Source: JAEUOS01 sp965279115 (GTDB lineage: Bacteria > Pseudomonadota > Gammaproteobacteria > Burkholderiales > JAEUOS01). From it: a stretch of DNA of 64,000 bases. This document shows, in pieces, positions 25,259-33,586 of the stretch. The translations under genes and the position numbers were made by a program. The notes beneath the pieces are model-generated. The model made no database searches and had not been told where the DNA came from. It was given only the letters and a program-made list of their open reading frames with translations. Every line of letters begins with the position of its first letter. Positions within the stretch are counted from its first letter, which is position 1. Location of the stretch: contig OZ257137.1 in NCBI GenBank assembly GCA_965279115.1, forward strand, positions 5,394,001-5,458,000, read 5' to 3'.

Positions 25259-26545
25259 CTACACCGATACCGGGTCGGTGTCCGGCGGTGCGAAAAGCCC
25301 GTGGCGGGCGCCTTCGGCATAGTGCACCTCTGTCGGCAATTCGATGGAGCAGGAACGCACCGTTTGCTCGGCCGCCTTGAGGCCCGGCAGCGGCTTGCCA
25401 TCGCGGTTGGCCCGGGCCGCCTTGAGCAGCGCGCGCCGGGTCATGATGATGCCGTTGTCGGTGGATACCAGCTGCTCGCGGGTGCGGTCCTGGATCGCCC
25501 CCATGCTTTCCTGCAGGGAGGCGTCCTGCATGCCGATGCCCTCGACGCCGCTGTAGGTGAGGCCGGCCTTCTGCGAGGTGCGGTCCATCAGGTAGTCATT
25601 GCGCTTGTTGGCCAGGGGAATGAAGGTGCCGGGGATGTATTTCACGTGGATGCCGGCGCCGCCCTTCATCGCGGCCGTTTCCTGTGGTGTCAGGGCGCGT
25701 TTGGGGTGGTAGTTGATCGACCAGGCCCAGCAGTTCTCATCATCGATCGGCACCCAGGCGTGCGCGCCCAGCGGGTGCCCGGCGCGCGGCGGGATGATGG
25801 TGAACCAGGGCGTGATCCAGGGGGTGATGCGCCAGTAATAGCGCCCGGCGTCGGCGTTGCGGCGCGCGCCGATCAGGAGGCCGCCTTCGAACTCGGTCAC
25901 GTCGAAGAGCGGCATCTTGTCATGCTCGTTGTAGAGATTGCCGCGGCTGCCGACAAACAGCGGGTCACGCTTGAGCGCCCCGGAGTGCAGGAAGGAGACA
26001 TGGCTTGAGTCGATGCCGCCTTCCATCGCCTGCAGGTAGTTGGATTCCTGCACCCGCTTGCTGACAAAGCGGCGCTCGGCCGGGACAATGGTCCATTCGA
26101 GGCCGGGCGGCTCGGGCTGCAGTTCGGGGGGACCCATGTAGGCCCAGACCACCCCGCCCTGCTCGATGCAGGGGTAGCTCGTGAGTTTGACGCGCGCGGC
26201 CATGCCGGTCTCGGGAGGCTCGGAAGGCAGGTCCACGCAACGGCCGGCGATGTCGTACTTCCAGCCGTGATATGGGCAGCGCAGGCCGTTCTCCTCGTTG
26301 CGGCCGAACCACAGCGACACGCCTCGATGGGCGCAAAACTCGTCCACCAGGCCGATGCGGCCCGTTGTGTCGCGAAAGGCGATGAGTTTTTCGCCCAGCA
26401 GTTGCACGCGCACCGGCGGGCAGTCGGGTTCCGGCAATTCCCAGTCGTGCAGGGCGGGGATCCAGTAGCGCCGCATCAGGTCGCCCATCAGGGTGCCGCG
26501 GTTGGTGCGCACCAGTTCCTCGTTCTGTGCGTGGGTCAGGGCCAT
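25259..26545 (-). CDS. Rieske aromatic ring-hydroxylating oxygenase, phthalate 4,5-dioxygenase-like
   Basis: Oxygenase component of 428 residues. The Rieske [2Fe-2S] ligands are C71-x-H73 and C90-x2-H93 (FCAHRG...CPYHGW), and the mononuclear iron site is D179-x2-H182-x4-H187 (DSSHVSFLH). The N-terminus MALTHAQNEELVRTNRGTLMG and LMRRYWIPAL resemble phthalate dioxygenase-type oxygenases, which form homo-oligomers and need a separate reductase. No reductase or ferredoxin gene is adjacent. GAGGAG precedes the chosen ATG. It lies between a TctC receptor and a TphB-like dehydrogenase on the same strand, which fits uptake, dihydroxylation and diol oxidation of an aromatic acid. Confidence 0.9.
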   Translation of the reverse strand: MALTHAQNEELVRTNRGTLMGDLMRRYWIPALHDWELPEPDCPPVRVQLLGEKLIAFRDTTGRIGLVDEFCAHRGVSLWFGRNEENGLRCPYHGWKYDIAGRCVDLPSEPPETGMAARVKLTSYPCIEQGGVVWAYMGPPELQPEPPGLEWTIVPAERRFVSKRVQESNYLQAMEGGIDSSHVSFLHSGALKRDPLFVGSRGNLYNEHDKMPLFDVTEFEGGLLIGARRNADAGRYYWRITPWITPWFTIIPPRAGHPLGAHAWVPIDDENCWAWSINYHPKRALTPQETAAMKGGAGIHVKYIPGTFIPLANKRNDYLMDRTSQKAGLTYSGVEGIGMQDASLQESMGAIQDRTREQLVSTDNGIIMTRRALLKAARANRDGKPLPGLKAAEQTVRSCSIELPTEVHYAEGARHGLFAPPDTDPVSV

Positions 26546-26558
26546 GGAGTTCTCCTCT

Positions 26559-27560
26559 TCAGGATTCGGGTTGCGCCGCTTTTGCCAGCGGCGTCCAGCG
26601 TTCGATCTCACCCCTCACGAATTGCGTGAAGGCGGCCGCGTCGAGATCATTGGGCTCGAAGCCTTCACTGGCGACGCGTTCGCGCCAGCGGGCGCTGTGG
26701 ATGGCGCGCCGGGTTTCCGCATTGATGGCGGCGACTATCGACGGTGGCATGCCGGCGGGACCGGACAGCGAGAACCAGGTGGTGGCGACCAGTTGCGGGT
26801 ATCCGGCCTCGATAAATGTGGGTACTTCGGCCAGTTCAGGCAGGCGCTTGCGGGTCGAGACCGCCAGGCAACGGATGCGCCCGGCGCGCAAGTGCGGCAT
26901 GGCCGAAGACAACGCGGTGAGCGCTGCCGGGATCTGCCGGCCGATCAGGTCGGTCATGGCAGGTGAACCGCCCTTGTACGATACATGCACGAGCTTCGCG
27001 CGGGACAGTTCGCGCAGCATTTCGCCGATCAGGTGGGCGTGGGTGCCGGTGCCTGAAGAACCCCAGGAAAGCCCCTGGGCATCGGCGCCGGCCATCTGCA
27101 CCAGGTCTCGCACGGTCCTGGCCGGCACATCCGGATGCACGCACAGTGCCGCCGGCGGGCCGCCCAGCAGCGCGATGTGGCTGAAGGAGTTGACCGGGTG
27201 GTAGGGCGTTTTCGAGACGGCGGTGGCGATCACATGCGAGGCGATGCCGGATATCACCAGGGTGTAGCCGTCAGGCGCAGCCTTGGCGACGATTTCCGAG
27301 CCAATGGCGCCGCCGGCGCCGGCGCGGTTCTCGACGACGACGTTCTGCCTCCATGCTTCCGAAAAATGCTGGGCCAACAGGCGTGCCAGCGTGTCGGCGC
27401 TGCCGCCGGGGGTGAACGGGGCGATCAGGCGCAGCGGCCTGGCGGGCCATTCCTGCGCACGGGCCCGAGGGCTGACGATGGTCGCAACACCGGCCGCTGC
27501 CAGCGTGCGCAACACATGGCGTCGTCCACCCTGAAAGGTGGCGGGATTGACCGTGCTCAC
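26559..27560 (-). CDS. Bug/TctC-family periplasmic receptor
   Basis: Receptor of 333 residues with GTG start. The signal peptide has a twin-arginine-like n-region (GGRRHVLRTLAAAG) and a likely cleavage after PRARAQ. Family motifs are RLIAPFTPGGSADTLAR, VENRAGAGG, PDGYTLV and HVSYKGGSPAMTD. It is 13 bases upstream of the Rieske oxygenase, so the bound ligand may be the aromatic acid oxidised by that enzyme, as with TphC in terephthalate operons. No tctA or tctB gene follows, so it would depend on permease proteins encoded elsewhere, for example at 28674-30646. Confidence 0.9.
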   Translation of the reverse strand: MSTVNPATFQGGRRHVLRTLAAAGVATIVSPRARAQEWPARPLRLIAPFTPGGSADTLARLLAQHFSEAWRQNVVVENRAGAGGAIGSEIVAKAAPDGYTLVISGIASHVIATAVSKTPYHPVNSFSHIALLGGPPAALCVHPDVPARTVRDLVQMAGADAQGLSWGSSGTGTHAHLIGEMLRELSRAKLVHVSYKGGSPAMTDLIGRQIPAALTALSSAMPHLRAGRIRCLAVSTRKRLPELAEVPTFIEAGYPQLVATTWFSLSGPAGMPPSIVAAINAETRRAIHSARWRERVASEGFEPNDLDAAAFTQFVRGEIERWTPLAKAAQPES

Positions 27561-27567
27561 CGCTTTG

Positions 27568-28524
27568 TCAGGCGTCGCGTGTTTCCGGAATCTCGGTCAG
27601 GAGCGGCTTGCCGGCAAAAAATGCGGCGAGGTTGTCGACCACCAGCTGGCCCATGGCGGTGCGGGTGGAGACCGTGCCGCTGCCCACATGCGGCTGCAGC
27701 ACCACGTTGTCGAGCGTCAGCAGTGCTTCAGGCACGCGCGGCTCGTCATTGAACACGTCCAGCCCCGCGCCGGCGATGGTGCCGTCCTGCAGGGCCTTGA
27801 TCAGCGCCGCCTCGTTGACGGTGGAGCCACGCGAGACGTTGATCAAGTAGCCTTTCTTGCCCAGCGCCGCCAGTACCCGCGCATCGACGATGTTCTCGGT
27901 GGCCTTGCCGCCGGGCGTGATCACCAGCAGCACACGCGCCACCTTGGCCATCTCGGCGACGTCGGCATAGTATTCGTAGGGCACATCATTCTGGCGATTG
28001 CGGCCGTGATAGGCGATCTTCATCCCGAAGCCCTCGGCGCGTCGCGCGATCGCCTTGCCGATGCGTCCCAGGCCGATGATGCCCAGCGTCTCGCCCCACA
28101 CCTTGTCGGTGAGCGGTGCGTTGCCCTTGAGCCACTGCCCGCTGCGCACGAACTTGTCGTTGAAGACCGTGCGGCGCACCGTGGCCAGCAGCAGCATCAT
28201 CGAGGTATCGGCGACGCATTCGTTGAGTACGTCGGGGGTGTTGCTGACCTTGATGCCGGCGGCCTTGCAGGCGGCGATGTCGACGCCGTCGTAACCCACG
28301 CCGAAGCACGACACCATCTTGAGCTTGGGCAGTGCCTTGATCACCTCGGCCTTGACGCCGGCGGCACCGGAGGTGGCGGCGGCCACACACGTCGGCGCGA
28401 TTTTCGCGAGCAGGGCGGGCTTGTCGGCCGCCTCCCAGTAGCGGTGCACGGTGTAGGAGGCGTCAAGCTGGGCCATCGAGGGCGGGTAGATCGGTGCGAT
28501 GAGCAGGAGGTCGGGTTTTGACAT
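27568..28524 (-). CDS. 2-hydroxyacid dehydrogenase (glyoxylate/hydroxypyruvate reductase-like)
   Basis: NAD(P)-dependent dehydrogenase of 318 residues. Rossmann motif GLGRIG, catalytic Arg in NVSRGSTVNE, Glu in FNDEPRVPE and His in LQPHVGSGT. The segment after the second Rossmann strand, YHGRNRQND, with Arg, suggests NADPH. It follows the tctA gene by 149 bases on the same strand and leads into the TctC receptor seven bases downstream. It may reduce a glyoxylate- or 2-oxoacid-type product of the sugar-acid island. It differs from the dehydrogenase at 10719 in sequence. Confidence 0.88.
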   Translation of the reverse strand: MSKPDLLLIAPIYPPSMAQLDASYTVHRYWEAADKPALLAKIAPTCVAAATSGAAGVKAEVIKALPKLKMVSCFGVGYDGVDIAACKAAGIKVSNTPDVLNECVADTSMMLLLATVRRTVFNDKFVRSGQWLKGNAPLTDKVWGETLGIIGLGRIGKAIARRAEGFGMKIAYHGRNRQNDVPYEYYADVAEMAKVARVLLVITPGGKATENIVDARVLAALGKKGYLINVSRGSTVNEAALIKALQDGTIAGAGLDVFNDEPRVPEALLTLDNVVLQPHVGSGTVSTRTAMGQLVVDNLAAFFAGKPLLTEIPETRDA

Positions 28525-28627
28525 GATGGATGGCTGCCGGGTGGGGCGTTGGGATTGGAGCGAAACAGGCGCTGCGCCTGCGGCACGTGAAGTGCAAGGA
28601 TGTTACGCCATCCGGCCGCGCGCTTGC

Positions 28628-28641
28628 ATGACCCAAGTCAT
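28628..28641. promoter_or_regulatory. FNR/CRP-like dyad upstream of the 2-hydroxyacid dehydrogenase
   Basis: ATGAC-CCAA-GTCAT has perfect arms and the 4-base spacing of FNR-family sites, although the outer base is A/T rather than the TTGAT consensus. It lies about 110 bases upstream of the ATG at 28524, in the 149-base gap after tctA. Function is inferred from the shape only. Confidence 0.35.
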
Positions 28642-28673
28642 CGCAGCCGGTCTGTTGTCAGGATTTCTTCCGG

Positions 28674-30164
28674 TCAGTGGCGCATCTTGTTCCAGGCCCA
28701 GGTGAACACCGGCCAGAACATGATGAGGAAAGTGAATATCGCCAGCCACATCGCGATCGGCCGGGTGAAGAACACCGTCAGGCTGCCGTCGGACTTGATC
28801 AGCGAAGTGACGAAGTTCTCCTCCATCATGTTGGCCAGCACCACGCCGAGGATGGCGGGCGCGACCGGAAAGCCGTTTTCCTCCAGCAGGAAGGCCGCCA
28901 GGCCGAACACCAGGATGGTGCCGACGCCGAACACGGTGTTGTTGATGGCGAAACTGCCCACGATGCAGAACAGGAGGATGATCGGCATCAGGATGTTGCG
29001 CGGCACCTGCAGGATCTTCACCGCCAGCTTGATGGTGAGCCAGCCGAGCGGGATCATGATCAGGTTGGCCAGGATGAACACGAAGAAGATCGCGTAGATG
29101 TTCTCCGGGTTGTTGATGAAGATCGTCGGACCCGGGTTCATGTTCTTGAGATACAGAACGCCAATGGCGATGGCCGTGATCGAGTCGCCGGGTATGCCGA
29201 AGACGATGGCCGGAATCCAGGCGCCCCCCAGCGAGGAGTTGTTGGCCGCGCCGGATTCGACGATGCCTTCCACATGGCCGGTGCCGAATTTCTCGGGCTC
29301 CTTGGAGAACTTCTTGCTCATGGCGTAGCTCATCCATGAGGCCATGTCGGCGCCCGAGCCGGGCTGGATGCCGATGATCACGCCCAGCACGTTGCCGCGC
29401 ATCAGCGGCCATCGGTACTTTTTCAGCAGGTCCCACATGCCGGCGAACACGCGACCGAGTTTCTTGACGGCGATCTGCGCCGGCGGGTCCATGTTGACCA
29501 TGTAGCGCAACAGCTCGGAGACGGCAAACATGCCGACCATCATGGGGATCAGCGACACGCCGCCGTTCAATTCGGTGACGCCGAAGGTGAAGCGCGGATA
29601 AGCGCCCGGGTTGTCGGCGCCGGCACAGGCCACCAGGAGCCCCAGGATCAGCGAGATCGAGGCCTTGAGCACGCTGGAGTTGCCGATGAACACCGCGCCC
29701 GCCAGTCCCAGCACGACCAGCCAGAAATACTCGAAGGACGAAAACTTGAGCGCGATGTCGGCGAGGCTCGGCGCCATGAAGATCAGCACCAGGGTGCCGA
29801 AGAGGCCCCCCAGGGCGGAAAACACCAGACCGGCGCCGAGTGCTAGTTCCGCTTCGCCCTTGAGGGTCATCGCGTAGGCCTCGTCGGTATAGGCGGCCGA
29901 GGCCGGCGTGCCGGGAATGCGCAGCAGCGCGCCGGGAATGTCGCCGGAGAAGATCGCCATGGCGGTCGCGGTGACAATCGCAGCCACCGCGGGGACGGGC
30001 GGCATGAAAAAGGTGATCGGCACCAAAAGTGCCGTGGCCATGGTGGCGGTGAGGCCGGGGATACAGCCGACAAACAGGCCGAAGATCGCCGAGGCCAGGA
30101 TCACCATCAGCACGTAGGGGTCGAACACAAGCCCCAGGGCCTGCATGAATACGGTCCAGGTCAT
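28674..30164 (-). CDS. tctA: Tripartite tricarboxylate transporter large permease TctA
   Basis: Inner-membrane transporter of 496 residues with about eleven to twelve transmembrane segments. Conserved family stretches are GLFVGCIPGLTATMATALLVP (about residues 29-49), GDIPGALLRIPGTPASAAYT and GIQPGSGADMASW. It forms the sodium- or proton-coupled permease with TctB, fed by a TctC receptor. It starts 11 bases after the tctB stop. The GDIPGALLRIPGTP motif is characteristic and leaves little doubt on the family. Likely substrates are di- or tricarboxylates or sugar acids handled by the flanking enzymes. Confidence 0.95.
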   Translation of the reverse strand: MTWTVFMQALGLVFDPYVLMVILASAIFGLFVGCIPGLTATMATALLVPITFFMPPVPAVAAIVTATAMAIFSGDIPGALLRIPGTPASAAYTDEAYAMTLKGEAELALGAGLVFSALGGLFGTLVLIFMAPSLADIALKFSSFEYFWLVVLGLAGAVFIGNSSVLKASISLILGLLVACAGADNPGAYPRFTFGVTELNGGVSLIPMMVGMFAVSELLRYMVNMDPPAQIAVKKLGRVFAGMWDLLKKYRWPLMRGNVLGVIIGIQPGSGADMASWMSYAMSKKFSKEPEKFGTGHVEGIVESGAANNSSLGGAWIPAIVFGIPGDSITAIAIGVLYLKNMNPGPTIFINNPENIYAIFFVFILANLIMIPLGWLTIKLAVKILQVPRNILMPIILLFCIVGSFAINNTVFGVGTILVFGLAAFLLEENGFPVAPAILGVVLANMMEENFVTSLIKSDGSLTVFFTRPIAMWLAIFTFLIMFWPVFTWAWNKMRH

Positions 30165-30175
30165 CGCGTTCCCGT

Positions 30176-30646
30176 TCAGTAGAGGATGGGGACCAGACCC
30201 CAGGGCAGGGGCACGCGCAGACCCTTGTAGAAGATCGCGTGGATGACGAAGGTCGAGATCACCGCGATCGGCAGGATCAGCAGCGCCCGCACCCGCAGCG
30301 ACCAGAACAGCGCGGCCAGCACCGCGCTGCCGCAGATCAGGAAGCCGAGTTTCTCGGCCGCCACGATGTAGAACACCAGCCCCACGACGGTGACTGTGAA
30401 ATTGCGCAGCTGGGGGGCCGAGCGCAGCCATGCGCCGGCCTGGAACCAGGGATGCTGGCGCCGCTCACGCCAGCCGTTGACAATGAGCAGCACCGCGCAA
30501 CCGATCAGCAGCCAGGCCAAGAGCCCCGGGAAGGCGCTGGGCCCGTATTGCTGACCCGGTATTTCGGGGTAGGTGCGCACGTCGGCTAATACCGCCACGC
30601 CCACGGCCATCAGCAGCAGGCCCCACAGGATGTCATTGAATTTCAT
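30176..30646 (-). CDS. tctB: Tripartite tricarboxylate transporter small permease TctB
   Basis: Small integral membrane protein of 156 residues with four hydrophobic segments: DILWGLLLMAVGVAVLADV, AFPGLLAWLLIGCAVLLIVNG, FTVTVVGLVFYIVAAEKLGFL and the C-terminal LILPIAVISTFVIHAIF. The motif YPEIPGQQYGPSAFP between the first two helices is typical of TctB. It sits between the tctC and tctA genes; a terminator-like hairpin just upstream probably lowers its expression relative to the receptor. Confidence 0.92.
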   Translation of the reverse strand: MKFNDILWGLLLMAVGVAVLADVRTYPEIPGQQYGPSAFPGLLAWLLIGCAVLLIVNGWRERRQHPWFQAGAWLRSAPQLRNFTVTVVGLVFYIVAAEKLGFLICGSAVLAALFWSLRVRALLILPIAVISTFVIHAIFYKGLRVPLPWGLVPILY

Positions 30647-30661
30647 GGATTCCGGATGGAC

Positions 30662-30691
30662 AAAAAATCATCCCCGCGGCTGCGGGGATGA
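30662..30691 (-). terminator. Rho-independent terminator or attenuator between tctC and tctB
   Basis: Read on the minus strand, a perfect 10-bp stem TCATCCCCGC/GCGGGGATGA with a 4-base loop is followed by a run of six T. This is a complete intrinsic terminator within an operon, placed after the receptor gene and before both permease genes. Confidence 0.8.
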
Positions 30692-30719
30692 GGGGGCACC
30701 AATACCAATAAGCCGGGGT

Positions 30720-31691
30720 TTACTTGACCAGGCCCACGGCTTTCATCACTTCGCCCATGCCCTTGCTGCCCTGTTCCATGAAGGAGGCGTGCTGCTCGGG
30801 CGGCATGTACAAAAGGCCGAATCCGCGCTGGTTCATGAAGTCCTGGAAGTCCTTGCTGTCATAGATTTTCTTGAACGCCGCCGAAAGCTTGGCCGACACG
30901 TCCGCCGGCATTCCCTTGGGACCCGCCATGCCGCGCCAGGCGCCGACGGTCCAGTTGCTGCCGGTAGCCGCCTTGAGGGTGGGCACATTCGGGAACAGCT
31001 TGGCGGGTTGGTCGGCCATGATCGCGAGGGGTCTGACCTTGCCGGCTTCAATCAGGGCTCGTGCTTCGGGAAGCGAGCAGGTCACGAATTCCACGCCTCC
31101 GGCCACCAGGTCGTTCAAACCAGGCGCCGCGCCCTGTGATGGCACCCACGGTGCGGACGTCGGGTCGATGCGGTTCGAATTGAGCATGCCGGCCAGTGCC
31201 AGATGCCAGATGCCGCCCTGGCCGGTGCCGCTGGCCTTGAATTTGCCCGGGTTGGCCTTGATAGCGGCCAGCACGTCATTGACCGTCTTGTAGGGCGCAT
31301 CGGCCCGCACGCTCACGCCGGCCGGGTCCATGTTCATCAGGCCCAGCGGGGTGTAGTTGGACTGATTGAGCTTGGTCAGGCCCTGGTGATGCATCATCGT
31401 GATTTCCACGGTGATGAGGCCGATGGTGTAGCCGTCAGCCGGGGCTTCGGCGATTGCCGCATGGCCCACCACGCCACTGCCGCCGGTGCGGTTGACCACG
31501 TTGACCGGCTGGCCGAGGTCTTTTTCCAGCAGGGTGCCGATGATGCGCGCGGTCTGGTCGGTGCCGCCGCCGGCGCCCCAGGGCACGATCAGGGTGATGG
31601 GGCGGGCGGGGTAGGTCTGTGCCTGCGCTGCGCCGATGGTGAGTGCCGCAGCCACGCCGGCTGCCATTCCAATCAGGGTTCTGCGTTTCAT
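30720..31691 (-). CDS. tctC: TctC periplasmic receptor of the local tripartite transporter
   Basis: Receptor of 323 residues. The ATG at 31689-31691 follows GGAGAC at five bases; a TTG twelve bases earlier lacks such a site. The signal peptide reads MKRRTLIGMAAGVAAALTIGAAQAQ. Family motifs are ITLIVPWGAGGGTDQTAR, VVNRTGGSGVVG, ADGYTIGLI and SQGAAPGLNDL. It is 73 bases upstream of tctB with a terminator between, and 105 bases after the FAH-family gene. It belongs to the WGAGGGTD-type branch and probably binds the acid degraded by the SDR, FAH-type hydrolase and UxaA-type dehydratase beside it. Confidence 0.92.
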   Translation of the reverse strand: MKRRTLIGMAAGVAAALTIGAAQAQTYPARPITLIVPWGAGGGTDQTARIIGTLLEKDLGQPVNVVNRTGGSGVVGHAAIAEAPADGYTIGLITVEITMMHHQGLTKLNQSNYTPLGLMNMDPAGVSVRADAPYKTVNDVLAAIKANPGKFKASGTGQGGIWHLALAGMLNSNRIDPTSAPWVPSQGAAPGLNDLVAGGVEFVTCSLPEARALIEAGKVRPLAIMADQPAKLFPNVPTLKAATGSNWTVGAWRGMAGPKGMPADVSAKLSAAFKKIYDSKDFQDFMNQRGFGLLYMPPEQHASFMEQGSKGMGEVMKAVGLVK

Positions 31692-31727
31692 GCTTGTCTC
31701 CAATCGTTGTGGATGCGGGGCCCGATT

Positions 31728-31751
31728 CCCTCTCCCGCGAAGGAGAGAGGG
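31728..31751. repeat. Intercistronic inverted repeat between FAH-family gene and tctC
   Basis: CCCTCTC and GAGAGGG form a 7-bp stem around a 10-base loop, with no T run on the minus strand. Similar CCCTCTC...GAGAGGG dyads occur as dispersed intergenic repeats in many proteobacteria. It may stabilise the upstream message or attenuate transcription. Confidence 0.4.
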
Positions 31752-31796
31752 CGGGGCGGACGGTCGGATGCCGTCCTTGATGTTGACTGCCTTGCT

Positions 31797-32642
31797 CTAG
31801 GGATGCGCCTTGACGACCTGGCGCTGTGTACCGAGTTTCTCGATGCCCAGTTCGACCACGTCGCCGGCTTTCAGGAACTTCATCGGCTTCATGCCCATGC
31901 CGACGCCGGGTGGCGTTCCGGTGGTGATGATGTCGCCGGGCATGAGCGTCATGAACTGGCTGCAGTAGGCCACGATGTTGTGGCAACTGAAGATCATGGT
32001 CTTGGTGTTGCCCTTCTGCATGATCTCGCCGTTGACCTTCAGCCACATGTCGAGGTTCTGCGGGTCGCCCACTTCATCCTGGGTCACAAGGTACGGGCCG
32101 ATCGGGCCGAAGGTGTCGCAGCCCTTGCCGCGGTCCCACTGGCTGCCGCGCTGGGTCTGGAAGTGGCGCTCCGAGACGTCGTTGACCACGCAATAGCCGG
32201 CGATGTACTTGCCGGCGTCCTTCTCTTCAATTTCCTTGCACTTGGTGCCGATGACGATCGCGATCTCGACTTCCCAGTCGAGCATGGTCGAGCCCTTGGG
32301 CACGATGGTGTCGTCGTTGGGGCCGCAGATCGAGGTGGTCCACTTGTTGAAGAGGATAGGCTCGGCGGGAATCGCCATGCCGGCTTCCTTGGCATGGTCG
32401 GCATAGTTGAGGCCGATGGCCACGAACTTGGTGATGCCGGTGTACGGCACGCCCAGGCGCGGCGAACCCTTGACCAGCGGCAGCGACTCGGGCTTGATCT
32501 TCGCAAGCTTCTTCAGGCCGGCCGGCGAAATCTCGCCCCAGCCGATGCCGGAGACCACTTTCGAGAGGTCACGGATGTTGCCCGCGGAATCCAGCATCCC
32601 CGGTTTTTCACGCCCTGCCGGGCCGTAGCGCAGAAGTTTCAT
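31797..32642 (-). CDS. Fumarylacetoacetate hydrolase-family protein (2,4-diketo-3-deoxy acid hydrolase-like)
   Basis: Protein of 281 residues with the FAH catalytic fold. Metal ligands are E124 and E126 (DWEVEIAIVIG) and D155 (VVNDVSER); the loop TTGTPPGVGMG is typical of the branch that includes ureidoglycolate lyase-annotated proteins and 2,4-diketo-3-deoxy-L-fuconate or L-rhamnonate hydrolases. GGGAAG precedes the chosen ATG closely. Its direct neighbours are an SDR that resembles 2-keto-3-deoxy-L-fuconate dehydrogenase and a UxaA-type dehydratase, so the diketo-acid hydrolase step of a nonphosphorylative sugar route is the best guess. Confidence 0.87.
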   Translation of the reverse strand: MKLLRYGPAGREKPGMLDSAGNIRDLSKVVSGIGWGEISPAGLKKLAKIKPESLPLVKGSPRLGVPYTGITKFVAIGLNYADHAKEAGMAIPAEPILFNKWTTSICGPNDDTIVPKGSTMLDWEVEIAIVIGTKCKEIEEKDAGKYIAGYCVVNDVSERHFQTQRGSQWDRGKGCDTFGPIGPYLVTQDEVGDPQNLDMWLKVNGEIMQKGNTKTMIFSCHNIVAYCSQFMTLMPGDIITTGTPPGVGMGMKPMKFLKAGDVVELGIEKLGTQRQVVKAHP

Positions 32643-32756
32643 TTCTTCCCTTTCAATCTGGTTTTTCGTAGGTTTTACGGCACGGAATCGTCGGGCTTTG
32701 CCCGCGATTCCGTGGAAGCATGAATCGGGCAAAAGTAAGTTTGTACTTTTGCCCGC

Positions 32757-33512
32757 TCAAATCGTCATTCCCCCGTCGCACGAATAAGCGTTGCCGGTGC
32801 AAAACGCCGATTCGTCGGACGCGAGGTATACCACGAGCGGCGCGATTTCGTCGGCGGTGGCAAGCCGGCCCATCGGCTGGCGCGCGATGAAATCCTTGCG
32901 GGCCTGTACCGGGTCTTCGAAGGCATTGATGCGATCGCCCAGCGAGGGCGTATCAACCGTGCCGGGGCAGATCGCGTTGCAGCGGATGCCTCGCTTGACG
33001 TAGTCCATCGCCACCGATTTGGTGAGGCCGATCACGGCGGCCTTGGTGGTGCCGTAGACGAAGCGGTTGGGGATGCCGCGCAGGCTGCTGGCGATCGAGG
33101 CCACGTTGATGATCGAGGACCATTGGCCGGTCTTCTCGAAGTTGTCGAGCATGCCCGGCACGAAGGCGCGGATCATCTTCCAGTGGGCCCGTACGTTGAG
33201 GCCGAAGGCGAAGTCCCATTCCTTGTCTGTCGCGTCCATCACCGTGCCGTGGTGCACGAAGCCGGAACAGTTGAACAGCACGTTGACCAGACCCGCTTCC
33301 CTGGTCACGGTTTCGATGGCGCGATCGTCCAGCGCGTCGAGCTTGCGGGGGGTGACGTTGGCGACCCCCTTGAATTTTTCGAGCAGCTTTTCGTTGACGT
33401 CGGTGGCCCAGACGTGCGCGCCTTCGGCCGCGAAGGCCATGGCCACCGCATGACCGATGCCCTGGCCGGCGGCGGTGATGAATGCGTTCTTGCCTGCGAG
33501 TCTTCCGCTCAT
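32757..33512 (-). CDS. SDR dehydrogenase, 2-keto-3-deoxy-L-fuconate dehydrogenase-like
   Basis: Short-chain dehydrogenase of 251 residues. Cofactor motif TAAGQGIG (residues 13-20), ATDVN with an Asp after strand 2 indicating NAD preference, NCSG in place of the usual NNAG, catalytic Ser in NVASIASS and Tyr-x3-Lys in YGTTK. The pattern ITAAGQGIGHAVAMAF...ATDVNEKLL is shared with BDH2/DHRS6-like enzymes and bacterial 2-keto-3-deoxy-L-fuconate dehydrogenases. It is the first gene of the minus-strand operon that continues with the FAH-family hydrolase and TctCBA, and is divergent from the UxaA-type dehydratase. Confidence 0.87.
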   Translation of the reverse strand: MSGRLAGKNAFITAAGQGIGHAVAMAFAAEGAHVWATDVNEKLLEKFKGVANVTPRKLDALDDRAIETVTREAGLVNVLFNCSGFVHHGTVMDATDKEWDFAFGLNVRAHWKMIRAFVPGMLDNFEKTGQWSSIINVASIASSLRGIPNRFVYGTTKAAVIGLTKSVAMDYVKRGIRCNAICPGTVDTPSLGDRINAFEDPVQARKDFIARQPMGRLATADEIAPLVVYLASDESAFCTGNAYSCDGGMTI

Positions 33513-33550
33513 GTTGTCTCTTGTCTCCGTGGCGTGTCGCGGCGACGTGC

Positions 33551-33580
33551 TTGTAAGCGCGTCGGTGGCGGCAGTAGAAT
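33551..33580 (+). promoter_or_regulatory. Candidate sigma70 promoter of the uxaA-like gene
   Basis: TTGTAA (33551-33556) and TAGAAT (33575-33580) are separated by 18 bases and match the -35 and -10 consensus at four and five of six positions. Transcription would start near 33587, directly inside the dyad sequence described next. Confidence 0.5.
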
Positions 33581-33586
33581 CAAAAA

